Part shown: one piece after another, positions 10,918 through 22,850 of the stretch
How positions within the stretch are numbered: position 1 is the first letter of the stretch
Layout of the letters: each line of letters opens with the position of its first letter
Assembly: GCA_958299035.1 (NCBI GenBank)
Contig: CATQJL010000305.1
Coordinates: 60,714,486-60,778,485 of the forward strand
Reading direction: 5' to 3'
Source: Cylicocyclus nassatus
Taxonomy: Eukaryota; Nematoda; Chromadorea; Rhabditida; Strongylidae
DNA length: 64,000 nucleotides
Made by a program: the position numbers and the translations under genes
Notes under the pieces: model-generated
What the model saw: the letters and a program-made list of their open reading frames with translations, nothing else
Told to the model about the DNA's origin: nothing
Database searches by the model: none

Positions 10918-11784
10918 GGCCCGTAGTAAACCCCCCATCAGTGCATCTCACTTGACGCGGACCGGGGGCGAGCTCATCGCGCCTCAGTCTAGCATCCGGC
11001 GAGCCATTGATCTGGATGCGGATCGCTTCCGAGGCATCACAATCAAGTGCCTTCTTGAAAAGGGAACCACTCAAGCTGGTTTGGTCGAGCAGGTAAGGGA
11101 CTGAAATTGAACGCGCGCGGCCATGGTTCGACACCGGCTAGAGCCACGTTTTTGCTGTATGGCAGGGCGTCTTTGATAGCGACCACTATCGGAAAATCGA
11201 TGATGACCCCTATCAAGGATTTCGCCTAGAAAAAACATGGATGACACAAAAACGCATTTTTTGACGAAAATTTCATGGAAAATTGAAATAACTGCAACAT
11301 AAATCCAACGAAATAAATCTACAAATTCTTGCCTTGAGCAGTTTGTCAAAGAAAAAAGTCAGTAAAATCTGCAAAAAAGAAAAAGAGGTTTTTTTCTTTT
11401 CCTCGCCAAAATCAGCTGTTCATCGATCCTCTCCTTTTCGGGCGCGGTTGTGCAGTTTCGCGCCGATTTTTTCTGCATTTTTTGGCAAAGCTGTGTGTAT
11501 CGTAAGTTACTCAGGAGCAACTTATGTTAGATGCAGTCACCTCTTGTCTGCGTCTCCTCTTCTACACACTATTTGGATCACTCTAACATCCGTTCACGTT
11601 GAGGTGACTTGAACGTGAACTGATGTGGAAGAGTTGACTGCGGCAGGTGGACAGATGGTCAACTATCAGTTGACTTGACCATCTTATAGCATGGAAACGT
11701 GGACGATGATCAGTTCACCTCACCTAAGGTGAACTGATGGGATAAGTTGAGTTCACCTCAACTGATCGAGCTTTACTACGGGCC
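10918..11784. mobile_element. 867-bp GGCCCGTAGTAAA element, copy 1, TSD ATT
   Basis: Termini GGCCCGTAGTAAA and TTTACTACGGGCC, flanked by ATT at 10915-10917 and 11785-11787. Exactly as long as the copy at 19491-20357 and similar along its length (CAAAATCAGCTGTTCATCGATCC-like and TAAGTTACTCAGGAGCAAC-like blocks). The right part holds several GTTCACCT and AGGTGAAC inverted motifs. No transposase was found. The 3-bp TSD suggests a PIF/Harbinger-like or related superfamily. Confidence 0.8.
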
Positions 11785-13665
11785 ATTATCATTGATTGCT
11801 GCTAGTGAGACATTGTAGGGATACTGTGAAACTGTAGGTATATTCACAGAAACCCTCAAAAAATTGGTGAGAACTGTCTCTACATGCTCCTACCGTATCC
11901 GACAGATGGCATTGCTATATAACAGAAGCACGCCAAGCTGGTTGAACGATGCCCTTACAGTCAATTACCTTTTACTCAAAGGTTGTGACTGAGTCTACTC
12001 TCTGAAGCTTACGAGAGATGCAAGACTGATTTCAAAAAGAAATCTGCTAATCAAATCAGTGGGCACTTGTTGATTGTCAAAGCTGCATCAGACATGTACG
12101 CGCAATTAGATTGTGGACCTCTGTCTCATTTGAACACTTTTTTAAGATGTCGAGATTGATTCGCAAAGGCAAATTACAAAACAGTTTCTATAACACATAA
12201 AATTGATATCCAAGCCCGGCCTTTCGTAAAGAAACCAGTATTGGTGAATTATGAGTCTTGTTGAGTTAGATTAGCTGCTTGTGTATATCAAGCTTCCAAC
12301 TGTTAAAAAAATAGCGCTCATCTTATGCGAGGACGCCACTTACTGCAACAACTTGCATAAATCGTCTTCTGCGATTTTTTTAAGAGTATAAAGACGCAGG
12401 TTTGGATTATGAGTCTTTTCAAGAGTTTTGTCATATGCATAAATGTTTTTTCAATCTCTTTTGTCTATCAAAAAGGGCGATGAACAAAAGAGGTTGTGAT
12501 ATCCAAAACAATTTGTCGAATAATATAGCTGCTCTCAAGTAGACACTGAAGTAAGCAAAATGACCACACTGTTGATGGAAATTACTCAAACAAGTGCAAA
12601 GTGTGTGCTTCTAACCGCCCTACCAAACCATGATCATTTACAAACTTACATTACCAAATAGTCCATGTTTGCTTTACTTTACTATAAGATTGAGATCATG
12701 TAAGAATTAGAGGGAGCAGTTGAAAACCAGAAGAATGCCATGGAAAACCGGGAGATTTGGAAGCTACTCTAAACTCAAGCTGCTAATCCCATAGGAGTTT
12801 GCATTTGTTCAATCTTCTCAAAAAATTATGCTGGGCTTATTATGATAGTTTTATTGTTTTCACTATCAAGGGTAATGCTCTCTGAAAAAGGAGTTTTCAA
12901 AAATTTTCTAGAATGATGCTGCTTGATCAGTTCTGCGGAGCTGTCCAATCTGAATATAGCGTCAGTACGAGAACATCTTAGAGACCCGAGTGAATTAAGT
13001 TCTTTGCGATCAAACACTTGCTACATTATGTATATCCTCTCTATTTCACTGTTCATTCAACACTACTTATTGTACTAAGCAACATAGTACATAGGTTAAT
13101 TTCAAGGCTGAAAATGAGCGTTAGATGAATGAATTCATTGCATTCAAAATATTTTTGCGGCCACGCTGACTCTCTTTCAAACAAATACATCGGGATTAGT
13201 CTGTAAAAATAAGCCTAATAATTCCTTTTTAGTAAACTTATGGTTAGAGCTTTTTTATTTATAGTAAAAGCAATTAGAACCATCAAGTAGTTCCCAATAA
13301 GTCAAGGTTTATTGACCGTTTGATGGAACTGTTGTGCGTGTACTAAGCGACTGTTCGTTAAATGCAGTGGCTCGAAATTGCGACTGCGAGTTCTCCATCC
13401 CTTACTGGCCTTTCAGATGCGTCAATTCCCGTAGTGCATAATCTCTCGGAGTTTTCAAGAAAGTGCTTTTTATGGTGTTTTCCGGCTTTGGAGATTGTTA
13501 AAGGGGCTGGAGGAGAGATTCCCGCCAAAAATAGCGACTGGCTGCAGGAGACTGTATGTGTGGAGTAACTGCGCCCAATTCGGCGGCAATTGATTGGTTG
13601 GCTCAGACTGCCAATCGCGCCTCTGTTAGCGGAAATCGCTCGTTCACCCCCTTCAGCAATGTTTA
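11785..13665. other. No gene seen
   Basis: AT-rich sequence up to about 13330, then a more GC-rich stretch whose open frames on both strands belong to the repeat that starts near 13570. No splice-consistent exons were found. Confidence 0.4.
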
Positions 13666-13995
13666 GAGGCACCGTCCACCCTAAGTTGAGGGAGTTGAGC
13701 TTTTGGCAGCATGTAATAGTAGGGCCCTCTATCAATCCAATGCCCAAGTCGCGGCGCAAAATGCCGCTTCGGAAGCGAGAAAATCGCTTCGGAATAGTGA
13801 AGGTGCACGAGGGCCCCCATCCATGCCCGCCCATTTGTGCGCGCCCATCCAATCACCGTTCCAGAAAGTCGGCTCCGGAATGGGGATTGTCGGGGTTTTC
13901 GCGCATTCTCGATTACATATTCGGAATCAGGGGCATGAGAAGACGCTGAAACGACAAAAACGTGGAAGTCGAAAATCTGGGTGGACGGTGCCTTT
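13666..13995. mobile_element. MITE-like element with GGCACCGTCCACCC termini
   Basis: The left end AGAGGCACCGTCCACCC and the right end GGGTGGACGGTGCCTTT are inverted. It directly abuts the next palindrome at a shared TTTAAA. Its GC-rich interior explains the long open frames seen on both strands. Confidence 0.55.
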
Positions 13996-13998
13996 AAA

Positions 13999-14450
13999 GG
14001 CAGTGTCCGGGCAAAAACTCGATTTTGAGATTTTGTGCTTATCCGGGCCTATTCGCTATGCTGAATCCGAAAATCCACATTGGAAAGCGCGAAAACGACG
14101 AAAAAGGGCTCTAACACTGGAGGGAGATCAGGAAGTGGGCGGGGTCTTCCCCACTGTGAATTCACGCTCCCAGTTTAGGGGGCGATCTTTCTGATTTTGG
14201 TTTTAAGTCATTCGTTTGCACTTGATCGGTAGTGATGTCAGGGCGGCTAACGGATTCGAGAAAGTTGTTCTGGAAGCTGGAACCGTGAACTCACAGTGGG
14301 GAAGACCCCGCCCACCTGCTACTTTCCCTCCTGTGTTAGGGCCCTTTCTCGCCGTTTTCACGCCTTCCAATGTGGATTTTCGGATTCGCATGGCGAATAC
14401 GCCCGTATAAGCACAAAATCTCAAAATCGAGTTTTTGCCCGGACACTGCC
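13999..14450. mobile_element. Palindromic MITE with GGCAGTGTCCGGGC termini
   Basis: Both halves are reverse complements: GGCAGTGTCCGGGCAAAAAC at the left and its inverse at the right, flanked by TTTAA(A). A degenerate one-armed relative occurs at about 25758-26000. Confidence 0.75.
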
Positions 14451-16084
14451 TTTAAGGCCGGAAATCCCTGTACAGCACTTTTTCGACAACTTTGTGAGAT
14501 TTTAAGCACAGTCCTGGACTCAGCGCATACAAAATGCGATGGAGAATAAACAGTCGCGTTTTCCCGAGCCATTGCCTTCAACTCGTTGCAATAGTTTTCA
14601 TAAAACTCAAAAAACAACGCACCACCCCACATAGGGCAAGAAGTCCGATAACATTTGTTCAAAGCTATGTACTTTCTTGTACTTGAAGCTATCATCAAAA
14701 TTGTTATTGCAAATTGGATATGTGGGATGTACTATGGAAAATGTGACATTTGAAATAGATGTGAATCTATAAGTGCCGAGATCCATAGAACTCAAGGCAA
14801 GTTGCAAAATTGATTTGGAACAAACGTGTGTAATTTGAAGCGCTCTGCTTCGACTGGAAAAACGTAGATCAAAAACTGACTTATTTTCAAACCCGAGCAC
14901 ATAAGTAGATGTCAGTAGTCAACGTGCCAACATGATTTTCACTGAACGTCTGTTCGCCTGGGGTTTCGAAGTACTCGTTTCTTCACGAAACGCAAAGTAA
15001 ATTATAGTTCCAGCTGATTCTGATTAATGGTTTAAACTTCTTAAGTGGCGATAAAGTCAAATTGGCAAGTACCCTTTTGTAGCTGGCTTCAACTTAGATT
15101 TACAGTATAAAGTGGATCACCGGTCCATCTTCATTACTGTAAGATTACGGTAGAAATTTCGAGTATATGACGCCATTGTGAAAGAAGCTGCCGTTTCAAA
15201 TGTTACAAAAAAAATGTGAAAGCTTGTGTAATAGGGTTCTCGTGGACGCTGAGCTCAATACTCAACTATGTATAAGATTACGAAGCTCTCTAAATGGTGT
15301 TAGCGCATTTTTTAGCAACGTTGAAAGAACGACAGTTACTGCTAACCACGCACGACTTTTTAACGAAGCATTATGAGACGCGAACTTCACATTTAGAATC
15401 AGCAAGTATAACTAACCCAGTCTGAAACTTTCAGGCTGTCTTGTTTGCTTTCTTAGGCAAAATATGGCCTTTCTCAGAACCCTCTTTGAAGTTTTTACCG
15501 TAATCATACTGTAATGAAGAGGTAAAGTTAGCTCTACAAACCGGTACCTAAAGATTCTAGAAAAACTTCATTACAACAGAGTTATCAACAATCAAACAGG
15601 GGCACATTTTTTGGCACATCCTGTATTGACTCGATTTTTTTTCAAAATTGCAAGTAATTGAAAGGCAGCGGCTCGGCAGGTTTTCAACTTCGGGCTTTTG
15701 GCAGATTTGGGGCTATTCCGGCCCCCTGAATCACGATATGAACTCCAATACGAAAATGGGGGAAAACTCCGTCTTTTGGAACCTTCCCGAGACGGGCACG
15801 GACGAGTGAGCCGTTTTTCTCTGCACTCAGAGACGCAGAGAGAGGCAGAGTGAGGAGATAGAAAACGCTAAAACAATTCTGCCCTACGAAGCTACGACGG
15901 AGAAACATACTCGTCCGAACAAGGAGTCAATCTGCCGAGGCGCTGCTTTTGAAGAACCTATTCGAAGAACGGCAGCGACGTGATTGAATACAAATTCTAG
16001 AAGTACGTTCAAACAAAAATAGATTATATTCTGCGTTTTGCTTTTTTCGAATAATGGAATCATCAGGTTTCATTAATGAATAAG
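14451..16084. other. No gene seen; holds a relic of the CAGGGTGTCTC repeat
   Basis: Apart from the repeat relic at 15000-15623 and a GC-rich stretch at 15690-15905, nothing was recognised. Conspicuous open frames at 14600-14900 have no splice context. Confidence 0.4.
15000..15623. repeat. Degenerate copy of the 23.2-kb CAGGGTGTCTC MITE
   Basis: Shares CAACTTAGATTTAC, GTAGAAATTTCGAG-like, TGCTAACC-like and AGAGTTATCAACNATCAAA blocks, in order, with 23214-23824. The right end CATCCTG precedes TA. The left terminus is eroded. Confidence 0.5.
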
Positions 16085-17060
16085 AATACTCAAAACGTAT
16101 GGTCAAAGTATAAAATGACACCTTCACGGAGATCGACCACGTTCTCACCAACCGAAGGTGAAGCTTGCTCGATGTATCAGCAGTTCCATCCTTCTGCAGT
16201 GGCTCCAATCACCGCCTCCTTAGCGAAGATACGATTCAGTCGAAGACTGGAAAAGAAGGTCTGCCACATTGCGAGAGGAGTAAGGAAGTCGTTTATGACA
16301 ATAACAGGCTGGAAGTGCTCATATCAAGTTGTGACTGGCTCATCGAGGAGGACCCAACGTACGACTATGGCCGGCTTCCGAAAGGATTGCGAGCCTGCGG
16401 AGAGTGCAGCCCATTACCTTCGAGAAGAACATGGAACGCATTTTGAAAACCACCAAAAATTGCTCGGATGAAGAAGATTTCTGAGGCAGGATCCGAACGC
16501 AGCCCATTTCGGGCGACTGATAGCCAACGCTAGTTGTGGAACAGCTTTGCAGGGGGATCTCAGGAAGTACAGGCAAGCCAAGATACTGGAAGCCGCCGAA
16601 GGAAGACGAAGTCTTAAGAAGTGCCGAAGGGACCTCCTTGAATATTACGTACCGCTGGCTACACTATCAAACGAAGACGGGACTCCGACTTCTTCCCGAT
16701 ACAAGATGGAATCGATCGCGAAGAACTTCTACACCAATCTCTTCCGCTCATCAACACCCGTGCCGATGCCCTTTGTTCTCGCTGGAGAAGTACCACCACG
16801 AATTCTACCTGCAGAAGTGCGTACCGCGATTCAGACTATGAAGACGTCAATGGCAACAGGACCAGACCATCTTCCCGTCAAATTTGTGCGAGCCGGCCGG
16901 AGGACAACGTCTACACAAGATTCTCGCGTCGCATCTAATATCTTCTTACTTTCAGAAGGAAACGATTCCCGACCAGTAGAGAACGTCAAGAACCGTCCTT
17001 CTCTTCAAGAAGGGCGAACGGAAACATCTTCGCAACTACAGTCTAATATGCCTGCTGAGT

Positions 17061-17698
17061 GTGCTGTACAAGCTTTTCATAAAGATAATCCTCGCTCGCA
17101 TATCTAGGACATCGATGGAAGCCCATGAACAAGCTGGATTTCGCAAAGGATTCAGCTGCATGGACCACATCCAGACCGTTTCGAGGGTCATAGAAGTCTG
17201 CCGGGAGTACCGACTGCCTCTCGTCCTAACCTTCGTTGACTACGAGAAAGCCTTCGACAGCGTCGAAACCAACGCCATCCTGTCAGCGCTAGTCGATCAA
17301 GGAGTAAACCCAGCCTACGTGAGGACACTAGCCAACTGCTACAAGGACTGTACAACAACGATACAGCTGTTCCATCGCCCCCTGACCATACCAATCGTGA
17401 AGGGGGTCCGACAAGGCGACACAATCTCGCCGAAGCTGTTCACCGCGGCCTTTGGGTGATGAAGTCACTGGACTGGGACGAGAGAGGCATACGAGTTGAT
17501 GGGAGATTCCTGTTCAACCTTCGTTTTGCGGACGACATCGTTCTCTTCTCGAGCAGTATCACCGAAGCAGAGACGATGCTGAAGGAACTAAACGAATTAG
17601 GGAAGAAGATCGGACTGCGAATAAATGGAAGAAGCTCAGTTCATGAGGAACGCCCTTTGCGAAGATACAGAAATGGAATTGGAAGGCACTCCGAATAG
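17061..17698 (+). pseudogene. RTE-A reverse transcriptase core, frameshifted
   Basis: The polymerase domain of the LINE above, encoding an RNA-templated DNA polymerase used for target-primed retrotransposition. Visible motifs are EQAGFRKGFSCMDHI, VDYEKAFDSVE (motif A, near 17236), KGVRQGDTISPKLF (motif B region, near 17400) and FADDIVLFSS (motif C with intact DD, near 17527). The frame shifts at about 17457, between motif B and motif C. After about 17640 the frame is lost again, and the MITE at 17712 then separates this part from the C-terminal region. Not functional as it stands. Confidence 0.85.
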
Positions 17699-17711
17699 AG
17701 ACACCTTCTTA

Positions 17712-17940
17712 GGCCTCGGGCATACCTCACGCGAATTCAGTCGCACGCGATTTGGCAATACTCCAAATGTTCATAACTCATCCTACGGGGTTTCTGAATG
17801 TACGGAAGAGGGGGCATTTTATCAACCCGCGAAAGTTATACATGCTATGCATTTGAGGTCTTCCAGTATCGAATTTGAAGACATATGGCAAATTGCCAGA
17901 TCGTGTGGCGACTGAAATCGTGTGAGGTATGTCCCTTGCC
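17712..17940. mobile_element. PIF/Harbinger-like MITE nested in RTE-A, 229 bp, TSD TTA
   Basis: Termini GGCCTCGGGCATACCTCAC and inverted GGCAAGGGACATACCTCAC, TTA on both sides (17709-17711 and 17941-17943). It interrupts the stretch that in RTE proteins reads YLGRS-MNMEND, the second half of which resumes at about 17950. Confidence 0.85.
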
Positions 17941-18480
17941 TTACGCGTATCTCGGACGTTCATAAATATGGAGAACGATTTGAGGGAAGAACTCAACGGG
18001 AGAAGAACAGCAGCCTCAATCGCCTTCAGGCTTTTGAAGAAAGCCACCGGCCAACTGACAGACCCGGAGCTTCGTGGCCATTTGTTCGACTCAACCGTTC
18101 TCCGGCGCTCTGTTACGCGGGTGAGACTTGGACTGACACCTAACCACGTCGAAAGCTCTAAGGACTACTGACAGAGCCTTAGAGCGCAGACTTCCAAAGA
18201 TGACCCGACACAAACAACACCTTGCCGAACTTCGCAGTACGGATATGATAAATTGTCCCGAATTCTTGAGTCAGCGGAATACGCGCGAAAGCGAAGCATC
18301 GATGGGCCGATCACATCACGAGAAGAACAGACGACAAAGGGACATATAGAACATCGAAGTGGATTCCTCGCAAAGCAAAACGCCTCCGAGAAAGACCTCC
18401 AGAGATGGGCAGACGTTTTCATGGAACGGTCAGCTGAGAAATCAGCTGGGTACGATTTTCGCACTCGTTAATCGTGAACG

Positions 18481-19151
18481 AAGTCGTTGACGTTAACCGA
18501 GAAGATGAAATGTTAACAAACATACAATCAAGTTTGGAAAACAAAGATCAAGCATTTTATGCTATATGTGCTTATCCAATTACTATCTAGAGAATGTTCA
18601 ATAAACAAATGCGTAGAAGAGTGAAATCCAAGTCATAGTTATGCAAATATTGCTAAGGTTATTATACAAAGCACTTTCGGTGCTTTTTGTGATCACTTTC
18701 GCACGAAACCTGATAAAACAAAATCATGTTCAGCTCAAAATCGTGATTTAAAACTTAGATAATTATGTACACGCAGAGTAGGGTTGCTATGTTGCATGAA
18801 GTTTCAATCAGAGGCACTCGCTTGGAAAGTTGAGTGAACATCTCGAAACCCTACAACAACCCAGCTCTACTGACCGGTAACAAAATGCTTAAGACTTTTT
18901 TAATATCAAACCAAAAAATAAATGGACTTATGGAGATCGACATACAAAGACAATGAATAAATTGAATAGAGCATGTTGGGAAATCGAAAAAACTGGCCAA
19001 TGTATGCTTGGTACTTGCTATAAATTCTGTAAAAAAAGCTGGCAAGAGACTCATAAGAAGTCATCAGTAAGTGGATAGATCAATATCTGATCAGAATGAG
19101 AAGCTAATTTTACTTGTCGCTATCCAGATTTGCTTGATATTGTGCCATCAG
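18481..19151. other. No gene seen
   Basis: AT-rich sequence between the LINE 3' end and the 3' end of the homeobox pseudogene. Could include the former 3' UTR of the retrocopy; no poly(A) tract is visible. Confidence 0.4.
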
Positions 19152-20887
19152 CTAAGAGTTATGAGCGGTCAAGTCAAATCCCGGTGGCATACCCATATGA
19201 CTGAGATCTTGACCAGGTAGCATACCTTGGTAAGGATTGAGCATTAATGATGAACCAGCTAGCACACCTAGTTCACCGTAGGAAGCTCTCCAAGTCCATG
19301 TGCGGCTGCTTTCTTTGCTGCATACATATTTGCCTCTTCTTGCGATTTGGCGACGATATTCTTCTTATAACGAATACGTTTGTTGCCAAACCAGTTCGAT
19401 ACTTGACGCACTTGTAATATTACACTGCCTTGCATGTTCTTCTTTTGCCTCTTCGGAAGGGTACGGGTTGCTCAAATGCGAATAGAAATAGGCCCGTAGT
19501 AAACCCCCCTTCAGGGTATCTGCCTTGAGACGGATCTGAGTTGATCGTATGGCGCCTTGGTCTAGCATCCCGCGAGCTATTGATCCAGATGCGGATCGCT
19601 TTTCAGGCATAAAAATCTTGCGCGCTATCAAAGAGGAAACACTTACACCTCTTGTGCAGGTTTGGTCAAACAGGTATGTGACTGGTACTCAGCCCTCACG
19701 ACCGTGGTTCAGCTCCGGACAGCGGCGAATTTTTCCGCATCACTGAGCAATCTTTAAAAGCGGCCACTATCGAAGAAAATCGATGACGGCCGCTATCAAG
19801 GAATCCACAAACCAAATGAATGCACAAAACAAAACTGCGTTTTTTTAGCCAAAAATTTCATCAAAAATTGAGGAAATAGGGACAAAATCGAATGGAAATA
19901 AATAAAGAGATTTTCGCTCTGAGTAGCTTTTATAGAAAAAACCTAAGCAAACTCTGCAAAAAAGTAAAAAACCTTTTCTTCTGCTTTTTGCCGAAATCAG
20001 CTGTTCGTTAATCCTTTCCTTTTTGGGCACCGGTATTGTGCAGTTTTGCGCGTTCTTGTACTGCACCAGTACGTCAAGTACGATGTCCCGTAAGTTACTC
20101 ACGAGCAACTTACGGGATTTTTCTCTGCGTCTCATCCCTTGCACACTATTTCGGTCAATTCATCTCAAAATCGAGGCTGCTCTTACGGATTTCAGGTGAA
20201 TTCATCACGACACATGCCCTGACGCTAACCCTTCAAATCAGGTCGCATTCTTAAGCATGTGAGAGTGACCGCTAGTCAGTTTATTTCAAATACCAAATAC
20301 CTCGACTCAGCCCCTCAGTTGAGATCATCTGAAGTGAAGTGGGGTTTACTACGGGCCATACTCATTCAACACCTCGGTCGCTTGTTTCGAAAAGTTACGA
20401 CGTTTGCGTCTCGCTTTTAAACGGCTTCTCAAAATCATAACAGCTTCGCATGTGGACTGCTTGAACTGTACTGGATGCCGCTGAATTTCTTTTGATTGAA
20501 AGACACCATTCTCTCGATTTCCTTTTGATCAATCGGCCGAACCCGAGAATGATCTTTCAATAATGATATGACGTGTTGGGTAAATTCAGAACAAGCCTCT
20601 TCATACTTCTGCAATTCCTGATTATAAACAAGTTGAATCTGTTCGAGTTTCTGGCGATAATCTGCCTGATCACCACCGGATGCATCACCTGACATTCGAC
20701 TTGTACGAATTTAAAGCGGTGTCTTTTCTTTGACTTCGCACAAAACATCGAATAAGGCTTGTCGCATTGACATGGCAAGGCCTGTTTTATTTATACTATC
20801 GTGATCTTCGTGTTTGCTCGGAAATTTTCATGATTCTTGCGGCAAATCATTTAACGAACTTGGGCTTGGGTCCATCGTGCCCACCAT
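19152..20887 (-). pseudogene. PBX/CEH-20-type (PBC-class TALE) homeobox retropseudogene
   Basis: On the minus strand a start-like MVGTMDPSPSSLND (ATG at 20887) is followed by PBC-A remnants (MRQALFDVLCEVKEKT), the PBC-B domain ([50 protein letters not shown]), the homeodomain ([18 protein letters not shown], then [20 protein letters not shown] and [14 protein letters not shown]) and a C-terminus ending DLTAHNS before TAG at 19152-19154. PBC proteins are HOX cofactors that bind DNA. The whole coding region is intronless, which points to a processed retrocopy. It is dead as it stands: a TAA after KEKTPL, single-base indels after GIQ (about 20465), inside CNIT-VRQV (about 19415) and near GLGE (about 19285), plus an 867-bp transposon between EYF codons of helix 1-2. 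The family call is secure; which PBC parent it came from is not resolved. Confidence 0.85.
19491..20357. mobile_element. 867-bp GGCCCGTAGTAAA element, copy 2, TSD ATA
   Basis: Termini GGCCCGTAGTAAACCCC and GGGGTTTACTACGGGCC, flanked by ATA at 19488-19490 and 20358-20360. Removing it with one ATA restores the homeodomain reading [11 protein letters not shown], which proves the exact insertion point and the 3-bp TSD. Confidence 0.92.
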
Positions 20888-21528
20888 ACCTCAAACTTGG
20901 GTAATTAAACTAAGATCATGGATGTCTGAAGCGAGGGACATGGACAAATGGAAACTTCTGTACTGGGGCCTGCATGTCACTTGAAGCCGGGCCCTCTAAG
21001 TATCCAAGTAGTGTGTAACACCATTATGTTCTAGTAAAAAAAGAATCTGAAAACATTGGACGCCAATCGGTTAACAAGTTTGTTCACATCAATACTGGAG
21101 AAAATGGGAACTTAGATACTTAGCTTCCACATGCTGACGCCTGAATTATTATATCATGCGGTCTTTGTGGCAAAGCAGTAAAAGCGAAAAAACCTATTAA
21201 GGCTACTCGGTTACGTAATCAGATTCACAACGTAGTAAAGATTTACTAGCTGTTCTACTACCGCTCATTATTCCTAGAAAGAATTTGTTGTTTGGTGTAC
21301 GATGAACTCCATTGGAGTTTACCGAAGCTCGCATCGCACCGCCGTATTCAATGTGACTAAGTCTGGATCCAAACACGCCGTCAGCTCAACTCACCAATCG
21401 AAACTGCTGATATTGCTGTTGGAAGCTGTAGGAATACTACAGGTGTACGAGCAAAATCCAAGCAAAATTTTACGAAATTGGTGAGAACTGACTACCTACC
21501 TATACCTATCATAACCCAACAAATTATA
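20888..21528. other. No gene seen
   Basis: Apart from the 21050-21340 repeat no structure was recognised. An open frame at 21302-21484 runs into the mariner-like element boundary without splice signals. Confidence 0.4.
21050..21340. repeat. Dispersed repeat, partner of 10.04-10.42 kb
   Basis: Co-linear with 10040-10420 (CATGCTGACG, TATATCATGCGG, GTAGTAAAGATTTACTAGCTG). Family unknown. Confidence 0.55.
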
Positions 21529-22370
21529 TTAGGTTGTCCCGAAAGTTTTGTCGGTTTTTTTCATCGCTCACTAAACTCACAGAACATCAGTCCATGAACG
21601 TTTTAGGTACCATTTGATTTAGATTTTCATCTTCTTTCTTACTGCTATATTTGCTCTCTGATCTACCCTGTCTTTGCAATGTTATCGCCATGCTTTTTGA
21701 GCAGCTCAACAGTAACGCCAAACCTTTCATGAATTTTAAAAATTTCTGTCCTGATACTTCTGCGGAGCGCTGGTAACTGTTTTGTAGAGCAAAGCTTTGG
21801 CTACTTTGTACCCATTTTAGATTGCGTGGGTCACGTTCACCAAGGTCCGTTATAATCATCTATTTAATAAAAACCGCGGCTTTTTGATTACGTTTGCCAC
21901 GTAAAAGTACCGAAAATTCCAAAAAGCTGCTTTTTTAAAGCAAGTCAAACTGGGTATTGTTGCATAAATAGTGTTCAATAAGAATCATGTTGCAATTCGC
22001 AGAAACTTCAGAAGTTTTCATGTTTTTGCTGCAGTTGCGTGTTTCATGACTTTGCCAAAAAGCGAGACCTCCGAAGAAATAATTTTTTGAAGCAAAAATC
22101 AGCAAATTAGTGGAATCTAAAAATATCATCTTGTAGTCCGAGATTGAAATAAAATTTTCAAAAATTAGCCGAACTTTGGGCAGACAAAAATGACGGGTTA
22201 AGAATTTCAGCAATTATCAAAGAAAGGTACAGGATTGTGGTTCGAAAAAGTAACCACAAGAAAGAGAAGGAAAAGCTGCATCGATTACATGTTGAAACCC
22301 ATTCAGATCTTTATCGTGCGTGGTCTTATAGTCGTCTGAAAAAACCAACAAAACTTTCGGGACGCCCTAG
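21529..22370. mobile_element. Mariner-like element remnant, 842 bp, TSD TA
   Basis: Starts TTAGGTTGTCCCGAAAGTTT and ends, inverted, CTAGGGCGTCCCGAAAGTTT, with TA at 21527-21528 and 22371-22372. Unlike its neighbours it is not an overall palindrome, so it may derive from an autonomous element, but no transposase with a DD motif could be read. Confidence 0.7.
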
Positions 22371-22850
22371 TAGTTCTATGTATCAGAAGATGCGCCTCGC
22401 CGAGCTGGATTAGACGGTGCTCTCGTATTCAAACTTTGATTCTGGACAAGGATATGGCAACGTAACGTGAACTTCGGTAAACTCTACCGGAATTCATGCG
22501 GCAACTTCCTTACAAAGTATAAGCGCTATTGCATCTATGTAGTTTCAATATAAAATCAATTGGGTCTTCTTTCAAAGGCTTACGAAATCTGCAAAGCAAG
22601 TCTAGGATATCTGCAAATCAAACCATGTTTGAACATGTTAAACGGATTTCGAAATCAATGCTAGTAATCGGCACATTTTGGGCAATCAGAATGTGAGACT
22701 GGCCTAGCGTTTACCGAAACTGATTCGCTGAAGCAATTCAGAAAAGCACTCATGTAAAAAGGAAATCATAACTACCGGGTTTTCGAAAGAATCCATAATC
22801 ATTACCTTGTATAACGAGCAAAGTTTGCGGCGTTTCTGTCCGATACGAGA
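22371..22850. other. No feature seen
   Basis: No exon or repeat partner recognised. Confidence 0.4.

Larger units (their letters stand above)
16085..18480 (+). mobile_element. RTE-clade LINE, 5'-truncated (RTE-A)
   Basis: Starts inside the C-terminal end of the apurinic endonuclease domain (EIDHVLTN-like, then GSNHRLL where SDH is expected, so the catalytic Asp codon reads Asn). It continues through the linker, reverse transcriptase and the RTE C-terminal region (DPELRGHLFDSTVL; RWADVFMERS near 18400). Several frameshifts and one nested MITE interrupt it. No SSR tail or TSD was identified with confidence. Confidence 0.85.

Noticed and set aside
13358..14194. Several long overlapping open frames on both strands
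   Set aside because: They coincide with GC-rich inverted-repeat elements, and no frame shows a protein motif or splice context.
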